A stretch of 64,000 nucleotides of DNA, from assembly GCA_024638845.1 (NCBI GenBank), contig JAHEJN010000001.1, forward strand, positions 1 to 64,000, in the 5' to 3' direction. Position 1 is the first letter of the stretch. Each line of letters starts with the position of its first letter. The notes beneath the pieces were generated by a model. It was not told the origin of the DNA. It did not search any database and worked only from the letters and a program-made list of their open reading frames with translations. Source of the DNA: Acidimicrobiales bacterium. Its GTDB lineage: Bacteria > Actinomycetota > Acidimicrobiia > Acidimicrobiales > JAHEJN01. Positions 9,162-18,175 of this stretch are shown piece by piece. The position numbers and the translations under genes were made by a program.

Positions 9162-9886
9162 CCAAGCTCACCGACCGCTGGCACTCGGTCCACCTCGATC
9201 GCACCGTCGAGGTCGCCCGATGGGGCCATTTCGGCCGCCCGGTGCTCGTCTTCCCGACGGCTGGGGGCGACGCCGAGGAGATCGAGCGCTTCCACGTCGT
9301 CGAGGCCTGCTCGGAGCTGATCGCCGAAGGTCGGGTCAAGATCTACTCGTGTGACAGCGTGAACGGTCGAGCAATGCTCACCCACGAGGGCGACAGCCGG
9401 CACCTCAGCTGGATACTGCGCCGCTTCGTCGAGTTCGTCGGCCACGAGCTCGTGCCCGCCATCCGGGCAGACTGCCACAGCGACACCATCGAGATCATCA
9501 CCGCGGGAGCATCGATCGGTGCGTACAACGCGCTGGCCTCGTTGTGCCGCTACCCCGACGTCTTCACGAACGCGATCTGCATGAGCGGCACCTACGACCT
9601 CCAACGCTTCCTGAACGGCCCCGGCGACGACAACTTCTGGTGGGCCTCGCCGATGCACTACCTCGAGGCATCGGGCGGCAGCCGGCTCGACCGACTGCGC
9701 CAACGGTCGGTCGTCTTCGCGTGCGGCGGCGGCGCCAACGAGGACATGGGAGAGACCTGGCAGGCGGCCCACGTGCTGGGCTCGGCGGGCGTGCCCAACC
9801 GAGTCGACCAATGGGGGCCCGAATGGCCCCACGACTGGCAGACCTGGCGCGCCATGCTGCCCACCTACCTGGCCGAGCTGACGTGA
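9158..9886 (+). CDS. Esterase-family alpha/beta hydrolase
   Basis: A 242-residue single-domain alpha/beta hydrolase, shorter than the esterase upstream and lacking its N-terminal domain. The nucleophile elbow is GASIG with Ser119. GGGANEDMGET lies where the acidic residue is expected, and WPHDWQTW near the end supplies the His. The opening has HFGRPVLVFPTAGGDAEE, typical of the PF00756 esterase branch. It has no signal peptide. Coupled by ATGA to ATP-grasp D and followed 21 bp later by the GCS2 ligase, it is clearly part of the operon and probably acts on the product or an intermediate. Confidence 0.8.
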   Translation: MTKLTDRWHSVHLDRTVEVARWGHFGRPVLVFPTAGGDAEEIERFHVVEACSELIAEGRVKIYSCDSVNGRAMLTHEGDSRHLSWILRRFVEFVGHELVPAIRADCHSDTIEIITAGASIGAYNALASLCRYPDVFTNAICMSGTYDLQRFLNGPGDDNFWWASPMHYLEASGGSRLDRLRQRSVVFACGGGANEDMGETWQAAHVLGSAGVPNRVDQWGPEWPHDWQTWRAMLPTYLAELT

Positions 9887-9907
9887 ACGCACACGGGAGT
9901 AACTGAG

Positions 9908-11845
9908 ATGGGAGCCCAGACCGCCACCGGAGTGGCCGAACGTCGCGCCGCCCTCAACTGGATGTTGCGCGACGTCCACGCCCTCGAACACCTCCTCGAC
10001 AACGAGATGTTCGAGACCGGGAACCCGCGCATCGGTGCCGAACAGGAGCTCTTCCTCGTCGATCGGGCCTGGCAACCCTCGCCGACCGCCCTCGAGATGC
10101 TCGAGGTCATCGCCGAGCCCCACTTCACCACCGAGATCGGCGCCTTCAACCTCGAGGTGAACCTCGACCCGCAACCGTTCGCCGGATCGTGCTTCAGCGA
10201 CATGCACGCCCAGCTCGACGAGCTGCTCGCGCTCGCTCGCGGCGCGGGGCATCGACTCGAGCAGGAGATCGTGCTCACCGGCATCCTGCCGACCCTTCGC
10301 ATCAGCAGCCTCGCGCTGTCGAACATGGTGCAGAATCCTCGGTACCTCGCGCTCAATCAGGCGTTGCTCGACCTGCGCGGCGAAGACCTCCACGTCCAGA
10401 TCTCCGGAGCCGACGAGCTGCACGTACGTCAAGAATCGGTGATGGCCGAAGCCTGCAACGCGAGCTTTCAGGTCCACCTCCAGGTGGCACCGGCGGAGTT
10501 CGCCAACCTCTACAACGTGGCCCAGCTGTTGGCCGGCCCGACCCTGGCGTGTGCCACCAACTCGCCGATACTGTTCGGCAAGCAACTGTGGGCCGAGACC
10601 CGGATACCGCTGTTCGAACAGTCGGTCGACACCCGGCGGTCGGGACACAGCCTCCGGCAACGCTCCGGCCGGGTCACCTTCGGCACCGACTGGGTCAACG
10701 AGTCGGTGGCCGAGCTGTTCAAGGAGGACATCACCCGCTTCCGGCCGTTGCTGGCGCCCGACGCCCACGAAGACCCCTTCGAGGTGCTCGCCAGGGGGGA
10801 GATCCCCGACCTCGCGGCGGTGCGGCTGCACACCGGCACGGTGTGGCGATGGAATCGGGCCTGCTACGGAGTCATGGACGGCGTGCCACACCTCCGGATC
10901 GAGAACCGCGTGCTGCCGTCGGGTCCGACGACCGCCGACGAGATGGCCAACGCCGCGCTGTGGCTCGGCCTCATGCGGGGCATCGGCGCCCAACATCCCG
11001 AGGTCAGCCGGATGACGGAGTTCGCCACGACGCGGTACAACTTCGTCAACGCGGCCCGCGAGGGGCTGTCGTCGTCGCTCACCTGGATCGACGGCCAGGA
11101 GCGGCCGGCCCCCGAGCTCCTCCTCGACGTGCTCCTGCCCGTCGCCGCCGAAGGGCTCGACGCGGCCGGGGTCTCCCCGACCGACATCGACCACTACCTC
11201 GGCATCGTCGAACGGCGGGTCAAGTCGGGTTACACGGGTTCACGCTGGCAGGTCTCGTCGATGCTGTCCATGCGCCAGCAGGGCTCGCTCGGACAGCGAC
11301 TCAACAGCCTCACTGCGGCCATCGTCGCCCGCCAGCAGGTCGGGAACCCGGTGTCGGAATGGTCGGCGGCCAGCCTCGAGGAGGGCGGCAGCTGGCAGCA
11401 CAACTTCCGCGCCATCGAGCAGGTCATGGTGAGCGAGCTCGTCACGGTTGCCGAGGACGACCCGCTCGAACTGGCCGCCAACCTGATGGTCTGGCACCGG
11501 CTCCGCCAGGTACTGGTGGAGAACGACCAGGACGGGATCATCGGCATCCTCTCGTACCGCCGCCTGCTGCGCGTCATGGCCGACGACGGCGACCGCGGGC
11601 GCTGGGGCGAGCTGTGTGTGGGTGACGTGATGCAGCGCGATCCGGTGTGCGTGGCACCGTCGATGCCACCACTGCGGGCCCTCGAGATCATGCGCTCGTT
11701 CGGAATCGGCGCCCTCCCCGTGGTCGACGACGGCGTGCTCGTCGGGCTGGTCACCGAGCACGACTTCATGAACGTCGCCGGCATCCTGATGCTCCAACAG
11801 CTCGAGCAGCCGCGGACCGACGACGAGGGGGAGGCCTCGCCCTAG
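9908..11845 (+). CDS. GCS2 carboxylate-amine ligase fused to tandem CBS domains
   Basis: A 645-residue fusion. Residues ~15-490 are a glutamate-cysteine ligase type 2 (YbdK-like) domain, beginning GAEQELFLV at 43-50 with NLEVNLDPQPF and later RIENRVLPSGPT, which bind Glu and ATP/Mg. Residues ~505-635 form a CBS pair (GDVMQRDPVCVAPS, GIGALPVVDDGVLVGLVTEHDF), usually an adenine-nucleotide sensor. Ordinary GCS2 ligases are ~370-400 residues and lack CBS, so the fusion suggests the ligation step responds to energy charge. It closes the rightward ligase/esterase operon and overlaps the convergent LysR gene by 4 bp. The substrates need not be Glu and Cys. Confidence 0.85.
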   Translation: MGAQTATGVAERRAALNWMLRDVHALEHLLDNEMFETGNPRIGAEQELFLVDRAWQPSPTALEMLEVIAEPHFTTEIGAFNLEVNLDPQPFAGSCFSDMHAQLDELLALARGAGHRLEQEIVLTGILPTLRISSLALSNMVQNPRYLALNQALLDLRGEDLHVQISGADELHVRQESVMAEACNASFQVHLQVAPAEFANLYNVAQLLAGPTLACATNSPILFGKQLWAETRIPLFEQSVDTRRSGHSLRQRSGRVTFGTDWVNESVAELFKEDITRFRPLLAPDAHEDPFEVLARGEIPDLAAVRLHTGTVWRWNRACYGVMDGVPHLRIENRVLPSGPTTADEMANAALWLGLMRGIGAQHPEVSRMTEFATTRYNFVNAAREGLSSSLTWIDGQERPAPELLLDVLLPVAAEGLDAAGVSPTDIDHYLGIVERRVKSGYTGSRWQVSSMLSMRQQGSLGQRLNSLTAAIVARQQVGNPVSEWSAASLEEGGSWQHNFRAIEQVMVSELVTVAEDDPLELAANLMVWHRLRQVLVENDQDGIIGILSYRRLLRVMADDGDRGRWGELCVGDVMQRDPVCVAPSMPPLRALEIMRSFGIGALPVVDDGVLVGLVTEHDFMNVAGILMLQQLEQPRTDDEGEASP

Positions 11846-12798
11846 CGCCAGAGGGTGATGTGCACCGATGGTTGGAAGCGGGCGATGTCAGCGCCCGAAC
11901 CATTCAGCATGGCCTGGGTCGCGCGCGGCGTGGTGACGAAGCGGCCGAGCTCGGCGGCGGCCGACACCCGATCGGTTCCCGTCAGGGTCATCGCGCTCCA
12001 GGTTCCCCCGCTCTGGGTTCCGGGCCCGTCGACGCGGACCAGGCGGCCGGCGGCCAGGTCCTGGGCGACCGAGAACTCCACGGCGAGGCCGATGCCGATG
12101 CCGCGTCGCGTCTCCTCGAGCGCGGCGGCGTGACTCTGGAAGACTCGCTGATTCGCCTCGGGCACCCGATTCGCCTCGACCATCGCCGTCACCACTCCCC
12201 GGCCGCCGGCCGCTTCGGGCCCGAGCAACCAGATCTGCCTCGAGAGCTGGGCTGCGCTCATCCGCTGCCGAGCCAGGGGATGCGTCGGCCCGACCACCGC
12301 CACCACCTGGTACTTCAGGAACGGCTTGTGGCTGATCGCTTCGTCGAGCGACTTCATCGTCGGGCCGATGGCCATGTCGGCAGACCGGCCGAGAAGCATC
12401 GCCTCGAAGTGCCCGGGGGGCCGCACGCTCATCTCCACGTCGAGGTCGTCGGCTCTCGTCGAGAACAGCCCGATCAGACCAGGGGCCGCGTACTCGCCGA
12501 ACAGGCTCGACACGGCCAACCGCAACACCCGCCGACCCCGCCCCGCCTCGCTCACCTCGCGCACGGTCTGGTCCTGGAGCCCGAGCATCTCGTTGGCCCG
12601 GGTGGCCAGCCGCAGTCCGCCGGGCGTGAAGGCCAGACCCGCCTTCGATCGCGTGAAGAGCTTGTCACCGAGCTCCTTGCGGAGCTGGGCCACGTGCGCC
12701 GAGACCGCCGCTTCGGAGACGCCCAGCTCGCGGGCGGCGTCCTTCACCGTTCCCAGACGGACGACCGTGCTGAACGCACGCAGCTGCGCAGGAGTCAC
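11842..12798 (-). CDS. LysR-family regulator, probably of the cox operon
   Basis: The GTG at 12798 gives MTPAQLRAFSTVV, the usual LysR opening; an in-frame TTG at 12816 would add six residues and reach into the palindrome described next. Residues 1-60 are the winged helix-turn-helix (ARELGVSEAAVSAHVAQLRKELG), and the rest is the two-lobed LysR effector domain. The protein is 318 residues, normal for the family. It is transcribed away from coxM with ~90 bp between starts, the standard layout for an autoregulated activator of the adjacent operon. It likely responds to CO or a redox/metabolic cue, which is an inference from position. Its end overlaps the GCS2-CBS gene. Confidence 0.85.
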   Translation of the reverse strand: MTPAQLRAFSTVVRLGTVKDAARELGVSEAAVSAHVAQLRKELGDKLFTRSKAGLAFTPGGLRLATRANEMLGLQDQTVREVSEAGRGRRVLRLAVSSLFGEYAAPGLIGLFSTRADDLDVEMSVRPPGHFEAMLLGRSADMAIGPTMKSLDEAISHKPFLKYQVVAVVGPTHPLARQRMSAAQLSRQIWLLGPEAAGGRGVVTAMVEANRVPEANQRVFQSHAAALEETRRGIGIGLAVEFSVAQDLAAGRLVRVDGPGTQSGGTWSAMTLTGTDRVSAAAELGRFVTTPRATQAMLNGSGADIARFQPSVHITLWR

Positions 12799-12810
12799 CG
12801 GGCCCAACTT

Positions 12811-12837
12811 AACCAATCACTTGATTTGGTGTTGACG
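12811..12837. promoter_or_regulatory. Candidate LysR operator and -35 region of the cox promoter
   Basis: Between lysR and coxM, ATCA-CT-TGAT at 12816-12825 is a perfect short inverted repeat. It is flanked by ACCA and TTGGT, giving an imperfect palindrome over 12811-12830 of the size expected for a LysR recognition site. A TTGACG at 12832-12837 resembles a -35 box for coxM; no convincing -10 box follows at 17 bp. Seen by eye only. Confidence 0.35.
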
Positions 12838-12889
12838 CGCGCGTCGTCGGCGACCCAAGGTGGCGAGACCACGGAAGTAGGGGGAAGCC

Positions 12890-13777
12890 ATGCAGGTGCC
12901 AGCACCGTTCGAATACGAACGTGCCACCAGCGTCGATCACGCGATCGCGCTACTGGAGAGGCTCGGGAGCGAGGCCCGGCTCGTCGCCGGGGGCCACAGC
13001 CTCCTGCCGATGATGAAGCTGCGGTTCGCCACGCCCGAGTACCTGATCGACATCAACGATCTGCACGACGAGCTCGGGTACATCCGGGTCGAAGGCGACG
13101 AGTTCCGCATCGGTGCCATGACCCGCCATCGTGAGCTGCTCGAGTCCGACGAGCTGGCGGCCGCCTTCCCGATCTTCCGCGACGCCGAGAAGGTGATCGC
13201 CGATCCGGTCGTACGCAACCGCGGCACCCTCGGTGGGTCACTCTGCCAGGCCGATCCGGCCGAGGACCTGTCGGCGGTCTGCACCACCCTCGACGCCAGC
13301 TGTGTCATCCGCTCCTCCGACGGCGAGCGGGTGCTGACCATGCACGAGTTCCATCGCGGGCCCTACGAGACCGCAGTCGAGGACGCCCAGATGCTCACCG
13401 AGATACGCATTCCCATCCGCCCCAACGGTTCGAGCGCCTACGAGAAGGTCGAGCGGCGCGCCGGCGACTGGGCGATCGTGTCCGCCGGTGCCGCCGTGTG
13501 GATGGACGGCGAGACCATCAGCGACGCACGTGTCGGCCTGGCCGCCGTCGGCCCGAACACCACCGGCATCGGGGCCATCTCCGAGGCGCTGCGGGGCCAG
13601 GTGCCCACCGAAGAGCTGTACGCCACAGCCGGCGGCCTCGCCGCCGAGGCGTCGCGACCGAGCGCCGACTCACGGGGAACCGAGGCGTACAAGCGCCACC
13701 TGGCCGACGAGCTCACCCGCCGAGCGTTACGGCGTTCGGTCGCCCGAATCACCGGTACCAACGGTCAGGAGGCCTGA
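12890..13777 (+). CDS. coxM: CO dehydrogenase medium (FAD) subunit CoxM
   Basis: A 295-residue FAD subunit of the xanthine dehydrogenase/CODH family. FAD-binding loops are AGGHS at 33-37 and TLGGS at 113-117, followed by a CO_deh_flav C-terminal domain. It accepts electrons from the Fe-S subunit and passes them to the quinone/respiratory chain at the inner face of the membrane. The ATG at 12890 is preceded by an AGGGGGA ribosome-binding site. First gene of an M-S-L order, the canonical order of form I aerobic CO dehydrogenase operons. The gene ends 1 bp before coxS. Confidence 0.92.
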   Translation: MQVPAPFEYERATSVDHAIALLERLGSEARLVAGGHSLLPMMKLRFATPEYLIDINDLHDELGYIRVEGDEFRIGAMTRHRELLESDELAAAFPIFRDAEKVIADPVVRNRGTLGGSLCQADPAEDLSAVCTTLDASCVIRSSDGERVLTMHEFHRGPYETAVEDAQMLTEIRIPIRPNGSSAYEKVERRAGDWAIVSAGAAVWMDGETISDARVGLAAVGPNTTGIGAISEALRGQVPTEELYATAGGLAAEASRPSADSRGTEAYKRHLADELTRRALRRSVARITGTNGQEA

Positions 13778-13778
13778 C

Positions 13779-14270
13779 ATGCAAGTAACCATGACCGTCA
13801 ATGGTGAGGAAGTCACCAAAGAGATCGAGGGGCGACTGCTCCTCGTGCACTTCATCCGCGATCACCTGGGGCTCACCGGCACCCACTGGGGCTGCGACAC
13901 CAGCAACTGCGGTACCTGTGTGGTGCTCATGGACGACGAACCCGTGAAGTCGTGCACCGTGTTGGCCGCCATGGCCGGCGGGCGCCAGGTCCGCACGGTC
14001 GAGGGGCTCGAGGTCGACGGTGTGCTCGACCCCGTCCAGGAGGGATTCATGCAGTGTCACGGCCTCCAGTGCGGATTCTGCACTCCGGGGATGATGCTCA
14101 CCGCTCGGGCCCTGCTCGACGACAACCCCGATCCCACCGAGCACGAGATCCGCGAAGCCATCTCGGGTCAGATCTGTCGTTGCACGGGGTACTCCACCAT
14201 CGTGCGTTCCGTCCAGTGGGCGGCCAACGCCGAGTCCGAATCTCCCGTCACCGTAGGAGGTGCCTCATGA
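13779..14270 (+). CDS. coxS: CO dehydrogenase small (2Fe-2S) subunit CoxS
   Basis: A 163-residue protein with two [2Fe-2S] sites. The plant-ferredoxin-type cluster is bound by Cys39, Cys44, Cys47 and Cys59. The second cluster is bound by Cys98, Cys101, Cys133 and Cys135 (QCGFCTPGM and ICRCTGY). It carries electrons from the Mo-Cu site of CoxL to FAD in CoxM. Start ATG 13779 sits behind CAGGAGG. Its TGA overlaps the coxL ATG (ATGA at 14267-14270), implying coupled, stoichiometric translation. Confidence 0.95.
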   Translation: MQVTMTVNGEEVTKEIEGRLLLVHFIRDHLGLTGTHWGCDTSNCGTCVVLMDDEPVKSCTVLAAMAGGRQVRTVEGLEVDGVLDPVQEGFMQCHGLQCGFCTPGMMLTARALLDDNPDPTEHEIREAISGQICRCTGYSTIVRSVQWAANAESESPVTVGGAS

Positions 14271-16657
14271 CCGTCACCGACAACCCTGTCGCATCGTTCC
14301 ACGACAACGACCAGCACCCGGTGGGCTTCGGCCGCATGCTGCGCAAGGAAGACCCGCGCCTCATCCGCGGCAAGGGCAACTTCGTCGACGACGTCCAGCT
14401 GCCCGGCATGTTGCACCTCGCCATACTGCGGTCGCCCTACGCCCACGCCAAGATCCTCGGCATCGACGTGTCGGCCGCCCAGGCCCATCCCAACGTGGTG
14501 GCCGTCATCACCGGCGCCGACCTCGCCGAGCAGGGGTTGGCCTGGATGCCGACGCTCTCGAACGACGTGCAGGCCGTGCTCGCCACCGACAAGGTGCGCT
14601 TCCAACACCAGGAGGTGGCCTTCGTCGTGGCCGAAGACCGCTACTCGGCGCGTGACGCGCTCGAGCTCATCGTGGTCGACTACGAGCCCATCGACCCGGT
14701 CATGGACGTCCGCAAGGCGCTCGAGCCGGACGCGCCGGTCATCCGCGACGACCTCGACGGCAAAACCGACAACCACTGCTTCGACTGGGAGACCGGTGAC
14801 GCCGCCGCCACCGATGCCGCGTTCGCCAAGGCCGACGTCGTCGTCACCGAGGACATCGTGTACCCCCGCGTGCATCCCGCTCCCATGGAGACCTGCGGAG
14901 CGGTGGCCAACGTCGACCAGATCAGCGGCCAGCTCACCCTGTGGTGTACCAGCCAGGCACCCCATGCGCATCGAACGGTGTACGCGCTCGTCGCCGGGCT
15001 GCCCGAGCACAAGATCCGGGTGATCGCTCCCGACATCGGGGGCGGCTTCGGCAACAAGGTGCCGATCTACCCCGGCTACGTGTGTGCCATCGTGGCCTCG
15101 CTGGTGATCGGCAAGCCGGTCAAGTGGATGGAGGACCGCACCGAGAACCTGGTGAGCACCGGCTTCGCCCGCGACTACGTGATGCGGGGCGAGATCGCCG
15201 CCACCTCCGACGGCAAGATCCTCGCCGTCCGCACCAACGTCTTGGCCGACCACGGCGCGTTCAACGGCACCGCGGCCCCCGTCAAGTACCCCGCCGGCTT
15301 CTTCGGGGTGTTCACCGGCAGCTACGACCTCGAAGCCGCCTACTGCAACATGACGGCGGTGTACACGAACAAGGCGCCCGGTGGGGTCGCATACGCGTGC
15401 TCGTTCCGTATCACCGAGGCCGTCTACCTGGTGGAACGCATCGTCGACTGCCTCGCCCACGAGCTCGACATGGATCCGGCCGAGCTGCGCATCAAGAACT
15501 TCATCCAGCCCGACCAGTTCCCCTACACCACCAAGACCGGCTGGGTGTACGACTCGGGCAACTACGAGCCGGCCATGCGCAAGGCCATGGACATGATCGG
15601 TTACGACGAGCTGCGCCGTGAGCAGGCCGAGAAGCGCGAGCGGGGCGAGCTCATGGGCATCGGGATCGCCTTCTTCACCGAGGCGGTGGGCGCGGGGCCC
15701 CGAAAGGACATGGACATCCTCGGCCTCGGCATGGCCGACGGCTGCGAGCTGCGCATGCATCCCACCGGCAAGGGCGTGCTGCGCCTCTCGGTGAAGACGC
15801 AGGGCCAGGGCCACGAGACGACCTTCGCCCAGATCGTGTCCGAAGAGCTCGGCATCCCCCCCGAAGACCTCGAGGTCGTCCACGGCGACACCGACAACAC
15901 CCCCTTCGGCCTCGGCACCTACGGCAGCCGGTCGACGCCGGTATCCGGTGCCGCCGCTGCGCTGGTGGCCCGCAAGGTGCGAGACAAGGCCCAGATCATC
16001 GCGTCGGGGATGCTCGAGGTCTCGGTGGCCGACCTCGAGTGGATGAAGGGATCGTTCCAGGTCAAGGGTGACCCCGAGAAGTCGGTGACCATCCAGGACA
16101 TCGCCATGAAGGCTCACGGTGCCGGCGACCTGCCCGAGGGCGTCGAGGGCGGTCTCGAAGCGCAGATCTGCTACAACCCCGAGAACCTGACCTATCCGTT
16201 CGGGGCCTACATCTGCGTGGTCGACATCGATCCGGGCACGGCGCACGTGACGGTCCGACGGTTCGTGGCCGTCGACGACTGCGGCACCCAGATCAATCCC
16301 ATGATCATCGAGGGCCAGGTACACGGTGGCCTCACCGACGGCGTGGGCATGGCCCTCATGGAGATCATCGAGTTCGACGAGCTCGGCAACTGCCTGGGCG
16401 GATCGTTCATGGACTACCTGATCCCGACGGCCCTCGAGGTGCCCGACTGGGAGACCGGGCACACCGTCACGCCGTCGCCGCATCATCCCATCGGCGCCAA
16501 GGGGATCGGCGAGTCGGCCACCGTCGGTTCGCCGCCCGCGGTCGTGAACGCGGTGATCGACGCCCTCAAACCCTTCGGCGTCCGTCATGCCGACATGCCG
16601 CTCACCCCCAGCCGGGTGTGGGAGACCATGCAGGGCAACCACACGCCGCCCATCTGA
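14267..16657 (+). CDS. coxL: Form I CO dehydrogenase large (Mo-Cu) subunit CoxL
   Basis: A 796-residue molybdenum hydroxylase, close to the usual ~800 of CoxL. The decisive motif is AYACSFR at residues 375-381. Form I CO dehydrogenases have AYxCSFR, with the Cys binding Cu in the Mo-S-Cu site (Cys378 here, equivalent to Cys388 of Oligotropha), whereas form II-like proteins have AYRGAGR. Near the C-terminus GAKGIGESATVGSPPAVVNA holds the Glu needed at the molybdenum site. The enzyme oxidises CO with water to CO2, two protons and two electrons. CO oxidation as an energy supplement follows from the family knowledge and the complete accessory set downstream. Confidence 0.95.
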   Translation: MTVTDNPVASFHDNDQHPVGFGRMLRKEDPRLIRGKGNFVDDVQLPGMLHLAILRSPYAHAKILGIDVSAAQAHPNVVAVITGADLAEQGLAWMPTLSNDVQAVLATDKVRFQHQEVAFVVAEDRYSARDALELIVVDYEPIDPVMDVRKALEPDAPVIRDDLDGKTDNHCFDWETGDAAATDAAFAKADVVVTEDIVYPRVHPAPMETCGAVANVDQISGQLTLWCTSQAPHAHRTVYALVAGLPEHKIRVIAPDIGGGFGNKVPIYPGYVCAIVASLVIGKPVKWMEDRTENLVSTGFARDYVMRGEIAATSDGKILAVRTNVLADHGAFNGTAAPVKYPAGFFGVFTGSYDLEAAYCNMTAVYTNKAPGGVAYACSFRITEAVYLVERIVDCLAHELDMDPAELRIKNFIQPDQFPYTTKTGWVYDSGNYEPAMRKAMDMIGYDELRREQAEKRERGELMGIGIAFFTEAVGAGPRKDMDILGLGMADGCELRMHPTGKGVLRLSVKTQGQGHETTFAQIVSEELGIPPEDLEVVHGDTDNTPFGLGTYGSRSTPVSGAAAALVARKVRDKAQIIASGMLEVSVADLEWMKGSFQVKGDPEKSVTIQDIAMKAHGAGDLPEGVEGGLEAQICYNPENLTYPFGAYICVVDIDPGTAHVTVRRFVAVDDCGTQINPMIIEGQVHGGLTDGVGMALMEIIEFDELGNCLGGSFMDYLIPTALEVPDWETGHTVTPSPHHPIGAKGIGESATVGSPPAVVNAVIDALKPFGVRHADMPLTPSRVWETMQGNHTPPI

Positions 16658-16676
16658 GGCCGAGGAGCCCACCGTC

Positions 16677-17573
16677 ATGGTGCAGTCGATCACCGCTCGA
16701 ACCAGCGAACTGATCACCAACCGCGTCCCGTTCGTGCAGGCCACCGTGGTGCGCGCCCAGTGCCCCACGTCGGCTCGGCCCGGTGACGCCGCGATCGTCC
16801 TGGCCGACGGCTCGATCGAGGGCTTCGTCGGCGGCCAGTGCGCCGAGGAGTCGGTGCGGACGGCGGCCATGAAGGTGATCGACGCCGCGGAGACGCTGCT
16901 GCTGCGGATCCTGCCCGACGGCGACGAGGTGTTCCCCGACTCGCCCGGTTCCCAGACCATCGTCAATCCGTGCCTGTCGGGTGGGGCCATCGAGGTGTTC
17001 CTCGAACCCCGCCTTCCCGCACCCGTTCTCACCGTGGCCGGCAACACGCCCATCGCCCAGGCGTTGACCGAGCTGGCGGCGCCGCTCGGTTTCGCCGTGT
17101 GCGCCGAGGTCCCCGGCGAGTTCGACGATGCTGCGACCGCAGTCATCGTGTCGAGCCACGGTCGCAGCGAGGAGGAGACCATCCGGGCCGCGCTCGATGC
17201 CGGCGTCGACTTCATCGGGTTGGTCGCCAGTCACAAACGGGGCACGGCCGTGGTCGATGCCATGGAGCTGACCCCCGACGAACGAGCGCGGGTACACACA
17301 CCCGTCGGTATCGACATCGGCGCCCGCACCGCCCACGAGATCGCGCTGTCGATCATGGCCCAGGTCGTTGGCGCGATTCGCACCAAGGGGCTCACGGCGC
17401 CACCGTTGTCGCGTCGTGTCGAGCCGCCGATCGAGGCCACCGATCCGGTGTGCGGAATGACCGTCGTCGTGGGGCCCGACACGCCCCACTTGCACGCCGA
17501 CGGCAACGACTTCTGGTTCTGCAATCCGGGGTGTCGCACCCGATACGCCGACGAGCTCGACATGGCCGGCTGA
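16677..17573 (+). CDS. XdhC/CoxF-like maturation factor with C-terminal YHS domain
   Basis: A 298-residue protein starting at ATG 16677. Residues ~1-100 are the XdhC N-terminal domain (ADGSIEGFVGGQCAEESV) and ~100-240 the XdhC C-terminal Rossmann domain. Members bind molybdenum cofactor and deliver its sulfurated form to molybdenum hydroxylases. From about residue 258 is DPVCGM followed by FWFCNPGC, a YHS domain, which binds metal in copper- and heavy-metal-handling proteins. The fusion is notable because CoxL needs copper. It sits 19 bp after coxL. A direct role in copper insertion is my inference. Confidence 0.82.
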   Translation: MVQSITARTSELITNRVPFVQATVVRAQCPTSARPGDAAIVLADGSIEGFVGGQCAEESVRTAAMKVIDAAETLLLRILPDGDEVFPDSPGSQTIVNPCLSGGAIEVFLEPRLPAPVLTVAGNTPIAQALTELAAPLGFAVCAEVPGEFDDAATAVIVSSHGRSEEETIRAALDAGVDFIGLVASHKRGTAVVDAMELTPDERARVHTPVGIDIGARTAHEIALSIMAQVVGAIRTKGLTAPPLSRRVEPPIEATDPVCGMTVVVGPDTPHLHADGNDFWFCNPGCRTRYADELDMAG

Positions 17574-17575
17574 GC

Positions 17576-18175
17576 GTGTTCGTCACCGGACTGGTGCTGG
17601 CCGCAGGCGCGTCGAAACGCCTCGGACAGCCCAAACAGCTCCTGTCGTATCGCGGCACGACACTGCTCGACACCACGTTGGCCATGGCTCGATCGTGCGG
17701 GCTCGACCAGCTGATCGTGACTCTCGGCGGAGCCTCACCCGACGTCCGCGACACCGTCGACCTGCACGGAATCGACGTGGTCGAGAACATCCACTTCGCC
17801 GACGGTTGCTCGTCGTCGATCGTCGCCGCGCTCGACGCCGTCGATCCGCGCAGCGACGGAGTCGTGCTGCTGCTCGGCGACCAGCCCGGCGTCGATCCGG
17901 CCGTCGTGCGGGGCTTGGTCGGCATGGCGGCCCATTCCGCTGCCCCTCCGATGGGAGCGTGTCGGTATCGCAACGGCCGCGGCCATCCCTTCTGGCTTCA
18001 CCGCCGGGTCTTCGACGACCTCCGGGAGCTGCACGGCGACAAGGGGGTCTGGAAGCTGCTCGAGGCCGATCCCGGCCGTGTCGCCGACCACCCGGTCGAC
18101 AGCGAGGTGCCCCTCGACGTCGACAGCTGGGACGACTATCTCGCCCTGCTCGATGCCGACGAGGTCCGCTCGTGA
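17576..18175 (+). CDS. MobA/MocA-like molybdenum cofactor nucleotidyltransferase
   Basis: A 199-residue protein starting at GTG 17576, two bases after the upstream stop. It opens LVLAAGASKRLGQPKQLL, the NTP-binding signature of the MobA-like family, and has LLLGDQPGV as the Mg/nucleotide loop. In CO dehydrogenase operons this protein is expected to attach CMP to molybdopterin, because CODH carries molybdopterin cytosine dinucleotide. Cytidylyl rather than guanylyl specificity is inferred from the neighbours. Its stop overlaps the coxD GTG by 4 bp. Confidence 0.85.
   Translation: MFVTGLVLAAGASKRLGQPKQLLSYRGTTLLDTTLAMARSCGLDQLIVTLGGASPDVRDTVDLHGIDVVENIHFADGCSSSIVAALDAVDPRSDGVVLLLGDQPGVDPAVVRGLVGMAAHSAAPPMGACRYRNGRGHPFWLHRRVFDDLRELHGDKGVWKLLEADPGRVADHPVDSEVPLDVDSWDDYLALLDADEVRS

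Noticed and set aside
14168..17215. A 1015-codon open frame on the minus strand opposite coxL and the XdhC-YHS gene
   Set aside because: It is the mirror of a highly biased GC-rich coding strand; its product is Val/His/Gly-rich with no domain, while the plus strand encodes unmistakable CoxL.
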